45,231 bases of DNA from Candidatus Aenigmatarchaeota archaeon (GTDB lineage Archaea; Aenigmatarchaeota; Aenigmatarchaeia; QMZS01): positions 1 through 45,231 of the forward strand of contig JAFGCN010000029.1 of the NCBI GenBank assembly GCA_016932615.1, written 5' to 3'. The notes below the pieces were generated by a model. That model did no database searches. It was not told the DNA's origin and saw only the letters and a program-made list of their open reading frames with translations. Positions 7,910-16,416 of this stretch are shown here, piece after piece; position 1 is the first letter of the stretch, and every line of letters begins with the position of its first letter. A program made the position numbers and the translations under genes.

Positions 7910-8857
7910 TTAATCACAAGACTCTACCCTTGCGCCTTCTGAAACCTTAATCTCAAGAGGAATGCCGCCATGCTCCTTTATTGCAGACATTACTGAATCC
8001 TTTGTTTCGGGCGTTACCAGCGCAATCATGCAGTCGCCGCCTCCGGCCCCCGAAAGCTTCGCCCCAAGCGCACCCGCCTTTCTTGAAGCAAAGATAAGCT
8101 CCTCAAGTTTCGGGTGAGATACGCCCATGCCATTCAGGAGACCGTGCACAAAATTCATCATGTCTGCGATTCCTTCAAGGTCGTCGTTTTCAAGGGAAAT
8201 TTCTGCCTCGTCAACGCACTGTTTGGTAAGCCACAAAACCTCATTGAAAAAGTGAGGATAATGATCCTTCTTTTTTGCAACCCTGTCGATTAGTTCAACA
8301 GTGTCTGCCTTGATATTGGTGTGCCCCATTACAAGCAAAAGGTCTCTAGGGCAGCCCAATTCCTGGGGAATCTGGCCCTTGAGATATTTGATAAATCCCC
8401 CATAAAGGGAAGTTGCAACATCATACCCAGAGCCCTTTCCCTGAACGTCAAGAACTGTCTTATAAGCGATATGGAACATCTGCTCCTTGGACAAATTAAG
8501 TTTGAAAAGCTCATTCAAGGCAACTATCAGCGAAACCACGCAGCCGGAAGAAGTGCCTACTCCCTTTTTCATCTCCGAGCGGGTCTCGACCTCAAAGCCG
8601 CCATGAGAATACGGGTCTCCAAGGGTGTTTAGGATGGCCCTTGCAATAAAGCATACCCTCCGGTCGTTTGAGCCGGGGCGGTATTCATAATTCTTAAGCT
8701 CCAGATCCGGAAAGTTGAAGATAATTTTTCCGTCCTGCCTTTTTTTGACAGTGCAGTACAGTCTTTGGTTTATTGCCAGAGCTATGCATGGAACTCCATA
8801 CACCGCCGCATGCTCCCCAAAAAACATCAGTTTTCCTGGTGCGCTTACCGTGACCAT
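7910..8857 (-). CDS. mvk: Mevalonate kinase
   Basis: GHMP-fold kinase that phosphorylates mevalonate in isoprenoid (archaeal lipid) synthesis. 315 aa. The N-terminal motif is APGKLMFFGEHAAVYG, the ATP-binding glycine loop is KKGVGTSSGCVVS, the catalytic Asp is in GSGYDVATSLYGG, and the C-terminal GHMP motif is AKLSGAGGGDCMIA. A TATA-like CTTAAATAA lies about 30 bp upstream of the ATG. diphosphomevalonate decarboxylase lies directly upstream on the same strand with a 68 bp gap; the TATA box suggests mvk has its own promoter. Confidence 0.95.
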   Translation of the reverse strand: MVTVSAPGKLMFFGEHAAVYGVPCIALAINQRLYCTVKKRQDGKIIFNFPDLELKNYEYRPGSNDRRVCFIARAILNTLGDPYSHGGFEVETRSEMKKGVGTSSGCVVSLIVALNELFKLNLSKEQMFHIAYKTVLDVQGKGSGYDVATSLYGGFIKYLKGQIPQELGCPRDLLLVMGHTNIKADTVELIDRVAKKKDHYPHFFNEVLWLTKQCVDEAEISLENDDLEGIADMMNFVHGLLNGMGVSHPKLEELIFASRKAGALGAKLSGAGGGDCMIALVTPETKDSVMSAIKEHGGIPLEIKVSEGARVESCD

Positions 8858-8925
8858 CTATTATGAACACTGCTAGTTATTTAAGTGAACCTAGTTTAGA
8901 CAATTGACGAAAAATTCAAAAATAC

Positions 8926-9927
8926 TTAAAATAGGTGTTCTCCGGTAAGCTTCACTCCTGATCCGGGTTTTGAAACGATAATCTCTTCAGTGATTCCAAG
9001 CTTCTGCACCCTGCCCTTTATCTCCTCAAGGTCTTTTTCAAGGCACATTATCTTTACCTGAGGCCCCGCGTCCATCGTAAAATAAGACTCAAGCCCATCA
9101 TCTCTCCAGTCCATCACAGCGTGCATTAATTTGACGGTTTCGGGCTTCCAGTAGATTATCGAGGGCTTTGTGGTAATCATAGTTGAGTGCATCTTAAGGC
9201 AGTTTTCCTCGGCAGTTCTTCCTACAACGGTAAAATTCCTGTCCTTTATACCCTGCCGGACCTTGTTTAGGTCCTCGCCAACAGTTGAAAGCCACCCCGG
9301 GTACATTGGAGAGGTCTTCAGGGTCTGGCTCATTCCCGCGCGGGATTTTACCTTCTTTTCCTTCAGGCTCGTGATGCAGAAAAGCATCCGAAAGTCCTGC
9401 CAGTAGTCGGGCGGCACAATTTGCTCCCCGTAAGAGTCAGTACCATCTTCCTTTTCGCCCCTTTTCCACTCAACAAAACCGCCCGAAATCGACCTTGTAG
9501 CCGAGCCAGAGCCCCTTCTGGCAAGCATGCTTAGCTCTTTTTCGTTAAGCCCAAGGCCCAAAGCGCCGTTAACTGCCGCCGCAAGGGCTGCAAAACCGGC
9601 GGCTGATGAAGCTAACCCGGCGGCAGTCGGGAAGTTGTTGTTGCTTGAAATCTTCACCTTGTCCTTGTTTTTGGTCATTTTCCGGACAAGCCCCAGGAAA
9701 AACCCCACATACTCCTTGTATGCGTCAGTTGTAGTGTCCTGAAGCAAGCCATTGAAGATAAACTTGTCCTCCTTGAACGAAGGGTTAAATTCGACGGTAG
9801 TGTGGGCAAAAAGCCCGTCTGTGGTCATGCTGATGCTCCCGTTCTTGGGAAGCATAAGGCCTGTATCTCTCTTGCCCCAGTACTTTACCAAGGCCATATT
9901 CGCGTTTGCTATTGCTGAAACTTTCAT
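8926..9927 (-). CDS. mvaD: Diphosphomevalonate decarboxylase
   Basis: Converts mevalonate diphosphate to isopentenyl diphosphate, using ATP, with loss of CO2. 333 aa, normal for the family. Visible signatures: ANANMALVKYWGKRD, LPKNGSISMT, the ATP loop FPTAAGLASSAAG, RRGSGSATRS with the conserved Arg, and TMDAGPQVK with the catalytic Asp. The usual DAGPN is DAGPQ here. A phosphomevalonate decarboxylase (halophile type) is a possible alternative, since the same fold serves both; the conserved Lys, Arg and Asp fit either. Adjacent to mevalonate kinase. Confidence 0.92.
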   Translation of the reverse strand: MKVSAIANANMALVKYWGKRDTGLMLPKNGSISMTTDGLFAHTTVEFNPSFKEDKFIFNGLLQDTTTDAYKEYVGFFLGLVRKMTKNKDKVKISSNNNFPTAAGLASSAAGFAALAAAVNGALGLGLNEKELSMLARRGSGSATRSISGGFVEWKRGEKEDGTDSYGEQIVPPDYWQDFRMLFCITSLKEKKVKSRAGMSQTLKTSPMYPGWLSTVGEDLNKVRQGIKDRNFTVVGRTAEENCLKMHSTMITTKPSIIYWKPETVKLMHAVMDWRDDGLESYFTMDAGPQVKIMCLEKDLEEIKGRVQKLGITEEIIVSKPGSGVKLTGEHLF

Positions 9928-9953
9928 AATTTAAGAGAAAAGTTAAGAAAAAG

Positions 9954-10232
9954 TTACCTTGTGTGAGCCAATTCAGAATGAGGTCTTAATGGCCCTGAAG
10001 CAGTCAAGTCTGGCAAATTAGTACGTTGCTTCTGCGTTCCACCTATTAGGCCAAAATGATACTTCTGCAGGGCAGCCTCCACACTTAAATCTCCATCATC
10101 TGGTCCTAGGATAACATCAACGCCATCGGGCCCCAAAATCCTCCTAACTGAGGGCACATCTTGTGGGTTGGCATACATAGGTGTCAGAAGCCGATCTGGG
10201 ATATATACTGGTCCATTTGGTTGTTCGGGCAT
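9954..10232 (-). CDS. Small hypothetical protein, 92 aa
   Basis: Unrecognised. It is rich in Pro, Gly and Asp (VPSVRRILGPDGVDV, ILGPDDGDL) and has no membrane segment. Support for a real gene is a well-placed TATA element (TAATATATAA at 10251-10260 on the minus strand), centred 23 bp before the ATG, as in other leaderless genes here. The C-terminal end is low in recognisable structure. It could be an orphan peptide or a spurious ORF between mvaD and rnpB. Confidence 0.45.
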   Translation of the reverse strand: MPEQPNGPVYIPDRLLTPMYANPQDVPSVRRILGPDGVDVILGPDDGDLSVEAALQKYHFGLIGGTQKQRTNLPDLTASGPLRPHSELAHTR

Positions 10233-10250
10233 TACCTACACTAGGGAAAA

Positions 10251-10260
10251 TTATATATTA
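10251..10260 (-). promoter_or_regulatory. TATA box of the 92-aa ORF
   Basis: TAATATATAA on the minus strand, centred 23 bp before the ATG at 10232. Confidence 0.45.
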
Positions 10261-10294
10261 CTGTTGATTCCCCTAAAGGCAATTGACGTAAAAA

Positions 10295-10304
10295 ACAATA
10301 AATA
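10295..10304 (+). promoter_or_regulatory. TATA box of rnpB
   Basis: ACAATAAATA is centred about 27 bp before the first paired base of the RNase P RNA, the usual archaeal distance. Confidence 0.5.
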
Positions 10305-10326
10305 GCAGGCAATCATAGATAATAAT

Positions 10327-10618
10327 GGTGAGCCGGAGTCGGACCGCCCCTGCCCGGCAGGGAGGAAATTCTGCCCATCGACTGAAAGCGTGCCTGAGAA
10401 GGCCATGGACTGCCGATACAAGAAAAGCTCTTTAGGCGTTCAACAAATGAGCGAAAAAAGGCGATGGAACGCCCGAAAGATTGGAAATTGCGGCTATCCC
10501 GGTATGAGATGCAAGCCCTAAGAACGGCGCCTAGACAAATGTCCGAAGCTTCCCTTGTGACCGCCTGCCCTTGGCAGGCGCGAAGAAGCCACAAAAGGCA
10601 GATTATTGCGGACTCACC
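10327..10618 (+). ncRNA. rnpB: RNase P RNA
   Basis: Catalytic RNA that removes 5' leaders from pre-tRNAs. About 292 nt. Terminal helix P1 is GGTGAG at 10327 pairing with CTCACC at 10613-10618. Conserved region I is GGAGGAAATTCTGCCC near 10370. The CR-II/III region reads CAACAAATGAGCGAAA, then GGCGATGG. ATGCAAGCCCTAAG and CCTAGACAAATGTCC resemble the P10/11 and CR-IV parts of bacterial/archaeal type A RNA, and CACAAAAGGCAGATTA near the 3' end takes the CR-V place. A GC-rich hairpin (GCCTGCCCTTGGCAGGC) lies just before it. The 3' end stops 2 bp before the stop codon of the opposing cca gene. Confidence 0.93.
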
Positions 10619-10620
10619 AA

Positions 10621-11970
10621 TTATATTTCCAGGTACTTTCCGGCAAGGTAAGAGTTAAAGTCCTTGTTTTCCCTCGACAATTCAATTATCTCCTCTTCCT
10701 TAAGAACCCTTATCTTCTGTTCGGAAATTTTTCCCGGAATTTCCTCGCGCCGGTTGCTGAGAAAATCCTTTACTGCGGTATCCACGTTCTGGAGCCGCCG
10801 CTTCACTGTTGCAAAAAACTGGCCGCGCTCAATGTAGGGGGGGTACTTTCCACCAAGGTATTTTTCAAGAAAGTTATCTATCTCTCCGGAAAATATCGTA
10901 GGGCCTGCCTGCGACCTGTATCTGGAAAGTGTAGAGCTCTCGACTTCCACCACAATTACGGCAAGATTTTCCTCATCTGTCCAAGACAGGTGGCGCACAA
11001 CACCAAAGCCATTTTCGTGCAGGTGCCTTGCAAGGTGGCGCTCAAACCTCCGAAGCTGGGGGTAAAGATTTTCCGGCACCATCTCGGGCGGGCGGAACCT
11101 GGCTCCCGCAAAAGAAGTCCCTCTCTCGCTTTTCAGCTTCTCCACAAGGAGGTTCACAACTTTCTTTTTGAGGGCTGGAAAGCTTCCGCCTTCAGTGTAC
11201 TTTTTTGCCTCCTTTTTCAGCCGGAAAAAATTCTGCGGGGAAAGAGGGGATGCGACATTTCTGTCCTTGTCAGTCGGGTCTATAAAGATAAGGGCTTCCC
11301 GAAACTGCTTTTTTGCCTCCCTTTCTGAAGAGATTCCATCAATGTCGATATAAGACCTAAAGTCAAGCTTTGAGATTTTTTCGAGGGCTTTTGCAAAGCT
11401 TCCCCACTGGATTATGAAAAGCTCGCAGAGATATCCGCTGACGCCTTCATGCCTTGCGTCCGCCCCGTAAACATCTGTCTGCTTGCAGAAATATTTCATG
11501 AGCCGTGCCTGGTCTTTCATGTACCCTGTCAGGTGCTCCTTTACATATCTCGTGTGAAGCGGGGAGCGGTCAACTGCGGAAATCACCTTATTTCCAGCAG
11601 TAAATTCATAGCAGGGCACGATATCGACGCTGTGGCCGGATATTTCCGCCCTTACGTAAGGGTGCTCAGCATATTTTAGGTTGTACTTTCCGCCCATGTC
11701 CTCAGAGATAGTAGTTCCTATCAAAAGACCGAACTCCTCCAGCTTTTCGCGTTTTATCTTTTCGCGAAAGACGATAAACAGGTCGACATCATAGCCATTC
11801 TTTAAAAAAGTGTCCTTTGCAATCGAGCCGACTATTACAGGGTATGCCGAAAATGGCTTTGCTACCCTCTCGGCAACAGCCAGGAGCTGGTCGACAAAAA
11901 AGAATATCGCGTTAGATTCGTCCTTTTTCGGCTTTATCTTTTCGATTATCCTCAGCTCGAGGTCATCCAT
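10621..11970 (-). CDS. cca: CCA-adding enzyme (class I tRNA nucleotidyltransferase)
   Basis: Adds or repairs the 3'-terminal CCA of tRNAs without a template. 449 aa, the archaeal class I length. The nucleotidyltransferase head is near residue 45: VGSIAKDTFLKNGYDVDLFI has the G-S and D-x-D metal ligands. A second acidic residue is in VDIVPCYE. The central and tail domains (DARHEGVSGYLCELFIIQWG, FRPPEMVPENLYPQ) match archaeal enzymes. None of the four tRNA genes here encodes CCA, so this activity is needed. It is convergent with rnpB. Confidence 0.96.
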   Translation of the reverse strand: MDDLELRIIEKIKPKKDESNAIFFFVDQLLAVAERVAKPFSAYPVIVGSIAKDTFLKNGYDVDLFIVFREKIKREKLEEFGLLIGTTISEDMGGKYNLKYAEHPYVRAEISGHSVDIVPCYEFTAGNKVISAVDRSPLHTRYVKEHLTGYMKDQARLMKYFCKQTDVYGADARHEGVSGYLCELFIIQWGSFAKALEKISKLDFRSYIDIDGISSEREAKKQFREALIFIDPTDKDRNVASPLSPQNFFRLKKEAKKYTEGGSFPALKKKVVNLLVEKLKSERGTSFAGARFRPPEMVPENLYPQLRRFERHLARHLHENGFGVVRHLSWTDEENLAVIVVEVESSTLSRYRSQAGPTIFSGEIDNFLEKYLGGKYPPYIERGQFFATVKRRLQNVDTAVKDFLSNRREEIPGKISEQKIRVLKEEEIIELSRENKDFNSYLAGKYLEI

Positions 11971-12007
11971 AAGCTATTATATCAAAGCCAATATTAAACC
12001 CCCATTC

Positions 12008-12358
12008 TTAATTCCTGATGCCTGATTTCCTGAAGGAAAGCCGATCGCCAACCTTGACTGAAAGCTCTCCTGCGTTTGCCTCAAGAAGATGCGCTGCCTT
12101 CTTTTTTGGAAGGTAAATTCTCCAGGGAGCAAGTTTTGCGACTTCGACTACTTTGCCCCGGGCATCCAGGAAAAAGAGGTCTATCGGGAAAAAGACAAAC
12201 ATTGTGTGTATGCTCACCCTGCAGTTTGGAATCTTGAGTATAAGCCCTTCGCCTCTTTTCAGTTTTCGGCGAAACATCAGCCCTGTCTTCGCGCCAATGC
12301 CCGCCACCATCTCTGCAAGGCAAAGCTTTCTTTTACCGCGAAAAACTGCATAACTCAT
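12008..12358 (-). CDS. DUF192 family protein
   Basis: 116 aa DUF192 domain. Hallmarks are GLMFRRKLKRGEGL, IHTMFVFFPIDLFFLDARGKVV and a C-terminal AAHLLEANAGE helix. Function is not established for the family. Its start overlaps the stop of the SdpI-like gene by 4 bp, so the two are co-translated. No signal peptide is visible, unlike the second DUF192 gene at 35963. Confidence 0.88.
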   Translation of the reverse strand: MSYAVFRGKRKLCLAEMVAGIGAKTGLMFRRKLKRGEGLILKIPNCRVSIHTMFVFFPIDLFFLDARGKVVEVAKLAPWRIYLPKKKAAHLLEANAGELSVKVGDRLSFRKSGIRN

Positions 12359-12996
12359 TTTTTTATTTTCCTGAACTCAAGGTATGAATACACAAACAGG
12401 CCAAAAACAAGAAGAAGCACCACAGCAATAAGCTCGATAACAAGCGGCTTATAGAAGATTGCGCCAATCGCCATTACTATTCCTATTGCCCGAAAAGCCC
12501 TGCCGCCAAGCTTGTTTGTCTTCTCCCAGACCCTGTCGCTTACAAGAGTCCAGGGAGTCCGCACGCCAACAAACCAGTTTCGCTTCGACTTCTCAAGAAT
12601 ATCCCCTATGAAGAAAAACAGGATTCCAATGCCGGCAAAGATAAAGCGGGACATGTCAAACAAGTATCCCAGGTTCCAAGCCAGAACCATTGCCTGAATC
12701 GCTGCAAGGAACGCAGAAAGCAAAACCACAAAGCGGCCATACTCTCCGGAAAATTTTTTGATGTTTTCCTTGTAGGGGTCAATTCGGGGGATAACTTCAA
12801 AGATAGCCGCCATGGCAAGAACGACGAGGGGAATGAAAATCACCCCGAGAAATTTTGGCATGTATCCATTGACCTCCCCCTGAAGCCCCCAATGGGAAGC
12901 AAGCTCTTCCGGAAGGGCGGGGTAAAGAAATAGCCCTGCGGCAAGCAAAACAATCGCCACCAGAATTGAAACCCCTGTCGACTTACGGATAGCCAT
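12355..12996 (-). CDS. SdpI-like membrane protein (DUF1648)
   Basis: Six or so membrane helices. The N-terminal DUF1648 part has LPEELASHWGLQGEVNGYMPK, and the SdpI signature is NWFVGVRTPWTLVSDRVWEKTN, with LGGRAF after it. In Bacillus the family gives immunity to a secreted toxin; in archaea the role is unknown. The ATG at 12996 (MAIRKSTG) leads directly into the first helix; an ATG at 13011 would add five residues and is possible. nurA starts its run just upstream with a 4-20 bp gap. Downstream it overlaps DUF192. Confidence 0.88.
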   Translation of the reverse strand: MAIRKSTGVSILVAIVLLAAGLFLYPALPEELASHWGLQGEVNGYMPKFLGVIFIPLVVLAMAAIFEVIPRIDPYKENIKKFSGEYGRFVVLLSAFLAAIQAMVLAWNLGYLFDMSRFIFAGIGILFFFIGDILEKSKRNWFVGVRTPWTLVSDRVWEKTNKLGGRAFRAIGIVMAIGAIFYKPLVIELIAVVLLLVFGLFVYSYLEFRKIKK

Positions 12997-13015
12997 AATT
13001 CTAATAGACAATCTG

Positions 13016-14011
13016 CTAAAAAGGCCGGTTTTCGCGCCTCAGGAAAAACAGGTCGTGGATGCCAAGCCGCGCTGCAATGTGGTTTGTGTAGTACAAAAAG
13101 TCCGCTTCGGACAGCTTTGCCCTCTGGTCTGCCTCAATCAGCACGTTTGGAAAGCCATAAGTCCGGCTCTCGCAGGACAGGGTAAAGATTATTTCAGCAA
13201 CGCGCTTTCCGTCGCCCATATACTCAATTCTTATTGGGCGGTCAAACTCGGCGGTTTTCATGTAAATGCATTTTATCCCGTCTCCAAGCTCAATTTCGGC
13301 TGTTGCCTCTCCCTTTTTGAGCATGTAATGGAGCAGGTTTGTGTCTTTTGTCTTCCTGAACACTTCAATCCACTTATTAAGCTTCGAGGCAGGATTTTTT
13401 TCCAGGATTTCCTTTTTGACAAAATTGCAGAAGGCCGAACTCCTGCTATCCTCCACAACTCCCGCGATAAGGCAACTTTTTTGCCGGCCAAGTTCGTAAA
13501 GCTCAGCTATTTTCGCCTTGACCTCTTCATAATCCCCATAAACCGCGCTTTCGCTCTTTGGCACGTCCCCTGGGTGGATTATCAAGCTTCCGTCAAGAAG
13601 AAAGACGTCAGGCGCGTGCTTTTTTATAGTGTCTACGCTAAGCCCCAGCTCTTTTTTAAGCCGCCGGAGACTCCAGAAAATGCCAAATTCCGCTTCCGAA
13701 AGGGGGTCTGTGGAGTAGTCCATTTCAGGCGAAGGGCTCATGGAGGGGTAATATTTGACGTCAAATAGCTTTCCGCCCCGGTACTCGAAAATGGCGGAAA
13801 CCGCCCTCAAGAACACAAAATCGACCAAGTGCGTGCATTTTTTCGTAATTCCGCCGTCCTCTCCCCCAATCCTGAGGTTTCCCAAGGGGACCTTATTTAC
13901 TGTCCAGATAAGCTGTTTTTCCTCCCTCAAAGCCAGAGCCGCCTCCCTTTTCTTGGACTCCAATGCCTGGATTTTCTCGACCAAAGTGTCAATATTTCGC
14001 AAATGCTCCAT
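13016..14011 (-). CDS. nurA: NurA-domain nuclease
   Basis: Single-strand endonuclease and 5'-3' exonuclease of the NurA family, which works with the HerA helicase, Mre11 and Rad50 in resection of double-strand breaks. 331 aa. The metal-binding motif is IGGEDGG near residue 50, followed by FLLDGSLI, VVEDSRSS and the C-terminal LIEADQRAKLSEADF. An N-terminal helix region (residues 1-35) is charged. herA is not next to it here. It is divergent from rpsJ, and genes downstream (SdpI-like, DUF192) follow in the same direction. Confidence 0.88.
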   Translation of the reverse strand: MEHLRNIDTLVEKIQALESKKREAALALREEKQLIWTVNKVPLGNLRIGGEDGGITKKCTHLVDFVFLRAVSAIFEYRGGKLFDVKYYPSMSPSPEMDYSTDPLSEAEFGIFWSLRRLKKELGLSVDTIKKHAPDVFLLDGSLIIHPGDVPKSESAVYGDYEEVKAKIAELYELGRQKSCLIAGVVEDSRSSAFCNFVKKEILEKNPASKLNKWIEVFRKTKDTNLLHYMLKKGEATAEIELGDGIKCIYMKTAEFDRPIRIEYMGDGKRVAEIIFTLSCESRTYGFPNVLIEADQRAKLSEADFLYYTNHIAARLGIHDLFFLRRENRPF

Positions 14012-14088
14012 AATTTCCCAAGAATACTATAGATTTGGCTGAAAAAAGGGAGCAGAATGTGTGCATTTTAAATTTATCATATACTTTT

Positions 14089-14406
14089 ATGCAAAGGGCT
14101 AGAATTAAGCTGTGGAGCAGAGACCCGGAAAAGCTTGAAGAGGTAGCCAGGAAAATAAAGGAGGACGTCGAGAAATTCGGCGCTTCTGTCAGAGGGCCTG
14201 TGCCGCTTCCAACAAAGAAGCTTAAAGTGCCTGTTCTAAGGCAGATGAAGACCGGAACCGGCCACGGAAACTCGAAGTTTGACCGCTGGGAACTCAGGGT
14301 GCACAGCAGAGTCCTTGAAATCGGCGAAAGCGAACGGGCCCTTTACCAGATTATGCGGATCCAGATTCCAGAAGACGTAAACATCGAAGTCAAGATGATG
14401 AGCTAA
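14089..14406 (+). CDS. rpsJ: 30S ribosomal protein uS10
   Basis: Small-subunit head protein. From the ATG at 14089 it is 105 aa, the archaeal length, beginning MQRARIKLWSRDPEKL. An in-frame upstream start at 14035 would add 18 residues with no counterpart in the family. The core VRGPVPLPTKKLKVPVLR and the C-terminal HSRVLEIGESERALYQIMR are typical. A TATA-like TTTAAATTTAT lies about 19 bp upstream. It stands alone, not in an elongation-factor operon. Confidence 0.95.
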   Translation: MQRARIKLWSRDPEKLEEVARKIKEDVEKFGASVRGPVPLPTKKLKVPVLRQMKTGTGHGNSKFDRWELRVHSRVLEIGESERALYQIMRIQIPEDVNIEVKMMS

Positions 14407-14549
14407 TCTAAAAAAGGCAATTCCATTTTGATGGTCTTAAAATCTCAGTTTTATGCTACTAAAATTTCTGCTTGGCCGCCAGGACATATTAAAATAGCTC
14501 ATAAGTCTCGATAAAATAATACCAACTATTCGCCGATTTTTTAGCCTAA

Positions 14550-14906
14550 TTACTCCGCCATTCCAGCGCCTTTGCCGCCCTGAAGCATACCCATAAGCTT
14601 TCTCTGCTGCTCGTCAAGGGATTTCTTTATTGCGGACTCCTGCTCAGTGAACTGCTTTTTCTTGAGCTTCAGGAATTCAAGGGTTTCCTCAAGCTCCTCC
14701 TGCACCTTCTTTGCGTCAGACTTTACCAAAAGGCCGGCAATTTCCTTATAAACCTCATCCTTTCCTTTTATTTCCTTAAGTGCTTCGTTTATTTCCGCAA
14801 CCTGCATCTCGATATTCTGGTTCTGCACCATTATCGACTGAAGCTGCTGGTTTTCGGACTGCACTTTCATGAGCAGTTCCTGGCCTTCTTTAGACAATTC
14901 CACCAT
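14550..14906 (-). CDS. pfdB: Prefoldin subunit beta
   Basis: Component of the hexameric chaperone that delivers unfolded proteins to the thermosome. 118 aa. Two long coiled-coil helices (about 5-50 and 65-110) flank a short beta-hairpin region (KEIKGKDEVYKEIAGLLVK). The C-terminus is a Gly/Met-rich tail (MLQGGKGAG). It is convergent with rpsJ across a 143 bp gap in which I see nothing firm, and divergent from pyruvate kinase. Confidence 0.93.
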   Translation of the reverse strand: MVELSKEGQELLMKVQSENQQLQSIMVQNQNIEMQVAEINEALKEIKGKDEVYKEIAGLLVKSDAKKVQEELEETLEFLKLKKKQFTEQESAIKKSLDEQQRKLMGMLQGGKGAGMAE

Positions 14907-14976
14907 AATTAGGAATGTTTAGGATATATAGCCAAAAGAACTGAGAGCATATATATTTTTAGAGCCATTTAATCTA

Positions 14977-16395
14977 ATGAAAAAGACAAAAATTGTTGCG
15001 ACTATCGGGCCCTCAAGCGAGCCGCCTGAAATGATAAAAAAGCTTATAGAGGCAGGTCTGAACGTCGCGCGGCTCAACTTCTCGCATGGCGGTTTTGACG
15101 AGCAGGGACCAAGGATAAAGAACTTCAGGGCAATCGACCCCAGCATTGGCATAATGCTAGATACTCAGGGGCCAGAGCTCAGGACGCTCCAGTTCGAGAT
15201 TCCTGACCATGAATACCCCATTAAGGAGGGGGACATTCTTACAATTAAATTCGAGGACGTTTTGGGAAACGAAAAACAGTTCTCGATGAATTACAAGGAT
15301 TTTTACAAGGACGCAAAGCCCGGTGACAGGGTGCTTATAGACAACGCCCGAATCGAAATCAGGGTTGTCGAAGTCCAGGGAAAAGACGTCATATGCAAGG
15401 TAATGAACAACGGAGTCATTTACTCGAAAAGAAGCATAAACCTTCCTGACTCTCAGGTGCGCCTTCCCAGCATGAGTGAAAAGGACAGGGGAGACATAAA
15501 GTTCGGAGTAGAACGGGGAATTGATTTTATAGCATACTCTTTTGTAAGAAACATAGAAGATGTCCAGAAGCTTCGCGATTACCTTAAAGAGCTTAATGCC
15601 GAGCACGTTGAAGTCATATCAAAAATCGAGACCTCACAGGCAATCGAGAACCTTGAGGAGATCGTAAAGGTCTCTGATGGCATAATGGTTGCAAGAGGCG
15701 ACCTTGCAGTTGAAGTTGCCATGGAAAAAGTTCCCATTTTGCAGAAAAAGATGATTGAGCTTGCAAACAAGCACCACAAGTTCTGCATTGTCGCAACCGA
15801 GATGCTTGAGTCCATGAGGAAAAACCCCCGGCCAACAAGGGCAGAGATAAGCGACGTCGCAAACGCGGTTTTCCAGGGGGCTGACGCAACCATGCTTTCA
15901 GGAGAAACGACTCTTGGAAAATACCCGCTTGAGACAGTCTCGACAATGGCAAAGATTGCAAAAGAAGCCGAGATTTCGGACATCGAGCACTGCACTCTCT
16001 GCAAGGACCCCCGCTGCCTTGCCGACTGCATCGCCCGTAATTTTGTTTCCATGTCAAACGAGCTTAAGCTCAAAACCCTCATAGTCCCAACAAAGACAGG
16101 CCTTTCTGCAAAAGTCGTTTCCCGCTACAGGCCAAGGGCAAAGGTCTTCGCGCTAGTGCCGAATGAAATCATACTCAGAAAAATGTCACTTCTCTACGGA
16201 GTTGAAGGCGTTTTGGCCGACCACTCAAAAACGATGTTCGACCTCATTCAGGAGGGCGTTACAAAGCTTGTAACAAGCGGCAAAATCGACCCCAAGGAAA
16301 AAATCGGCATAATCGGGGAATATAAGGAAGCCACCACAAACGCGATGATGTTCGTGGAGGCCGAAAAGCTCCTTACAAGAAACTCCAAGAAATAG
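14977..16395 (+). CDS. pyk: Pyruvate kinase
   Basis: Last step of glycolysis, phosphoenolpyruvate plus ADP to pyruvate plus ATP. 472 aa. Motifs: IGPSSEPPEM, ARLNFSHG, MLDTQGPELRT, the catalytic Lys in VEVISKIETSQAI, GIMVARGDLAVEV, and ATEMLESM with PTRAEISDVANAVFQGAD. The C-terminal regulatory domain is present. A Cys cluster (CTLCKDPRCLADC) lies at about residue 343-355, between the barrel and the C domain; I do not know it from bacterial enzymes. A fermentative, sugar-using metabolism is implied. Confidence 0.96.
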   Translation: MKKTKIVATIGPSSEPPEMIKKLIEAGLNVARLNFSHGGFDEQGPRIKNFRAIDPSIGIMLDTQGPELRTLQFEIPDHEYPIKEGDILTIKFEDVLGNEKQFSMNYKDFYKDAKPGDRVLIDNARIEIRVVEVQGKDVICKVMNNGVIYSKRSINLPDSQVRLPSMSEKDRGDIKFGVERGIDFIAYSFVRNIEDVQKLRDYLKELNAEHVEVISKIETSQAIENLEEIVKVSDGIMVARGDLAVEVAMEKVPILQKKMIELANKHHKFCIVATEMLESMRKNPRPTRAEISDVANAVFQGADATMLSGETTLGKYPLETVSTMAKIAKEAEISDIEHCTLCKDPRCLADCIARNFVSMSNELKLKTLIVPTKTGLSAKVVSRYRPRAKVFALVPNEIILRKMSLLYGVEGVLADHSKTMFDLIQEGVTKLVTSGKIDPKEKIGIIGEYKEATTNAMMFVEAEKLLTRNSKK

Positions 16396-16416
16396 TTTTT
16401 CTTTCTGCCTGAATAT

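Noticed and set aside
10313-10594. 93-codon minus-strand ORF opposite rnpB
   Set aside because: The region matches RNase P RNA conserved regions and P1; the ORF is antisense noise.
13055-13768. 237-codon plus-strand ORF
   Set aside because: It is antisense to nurA, which has clear family motifs.
14407-14549. Possible small RNA between rpsJ and pfdB
   Set aside because: There is no conserved motif, stable hairpin or promoter that stands out.
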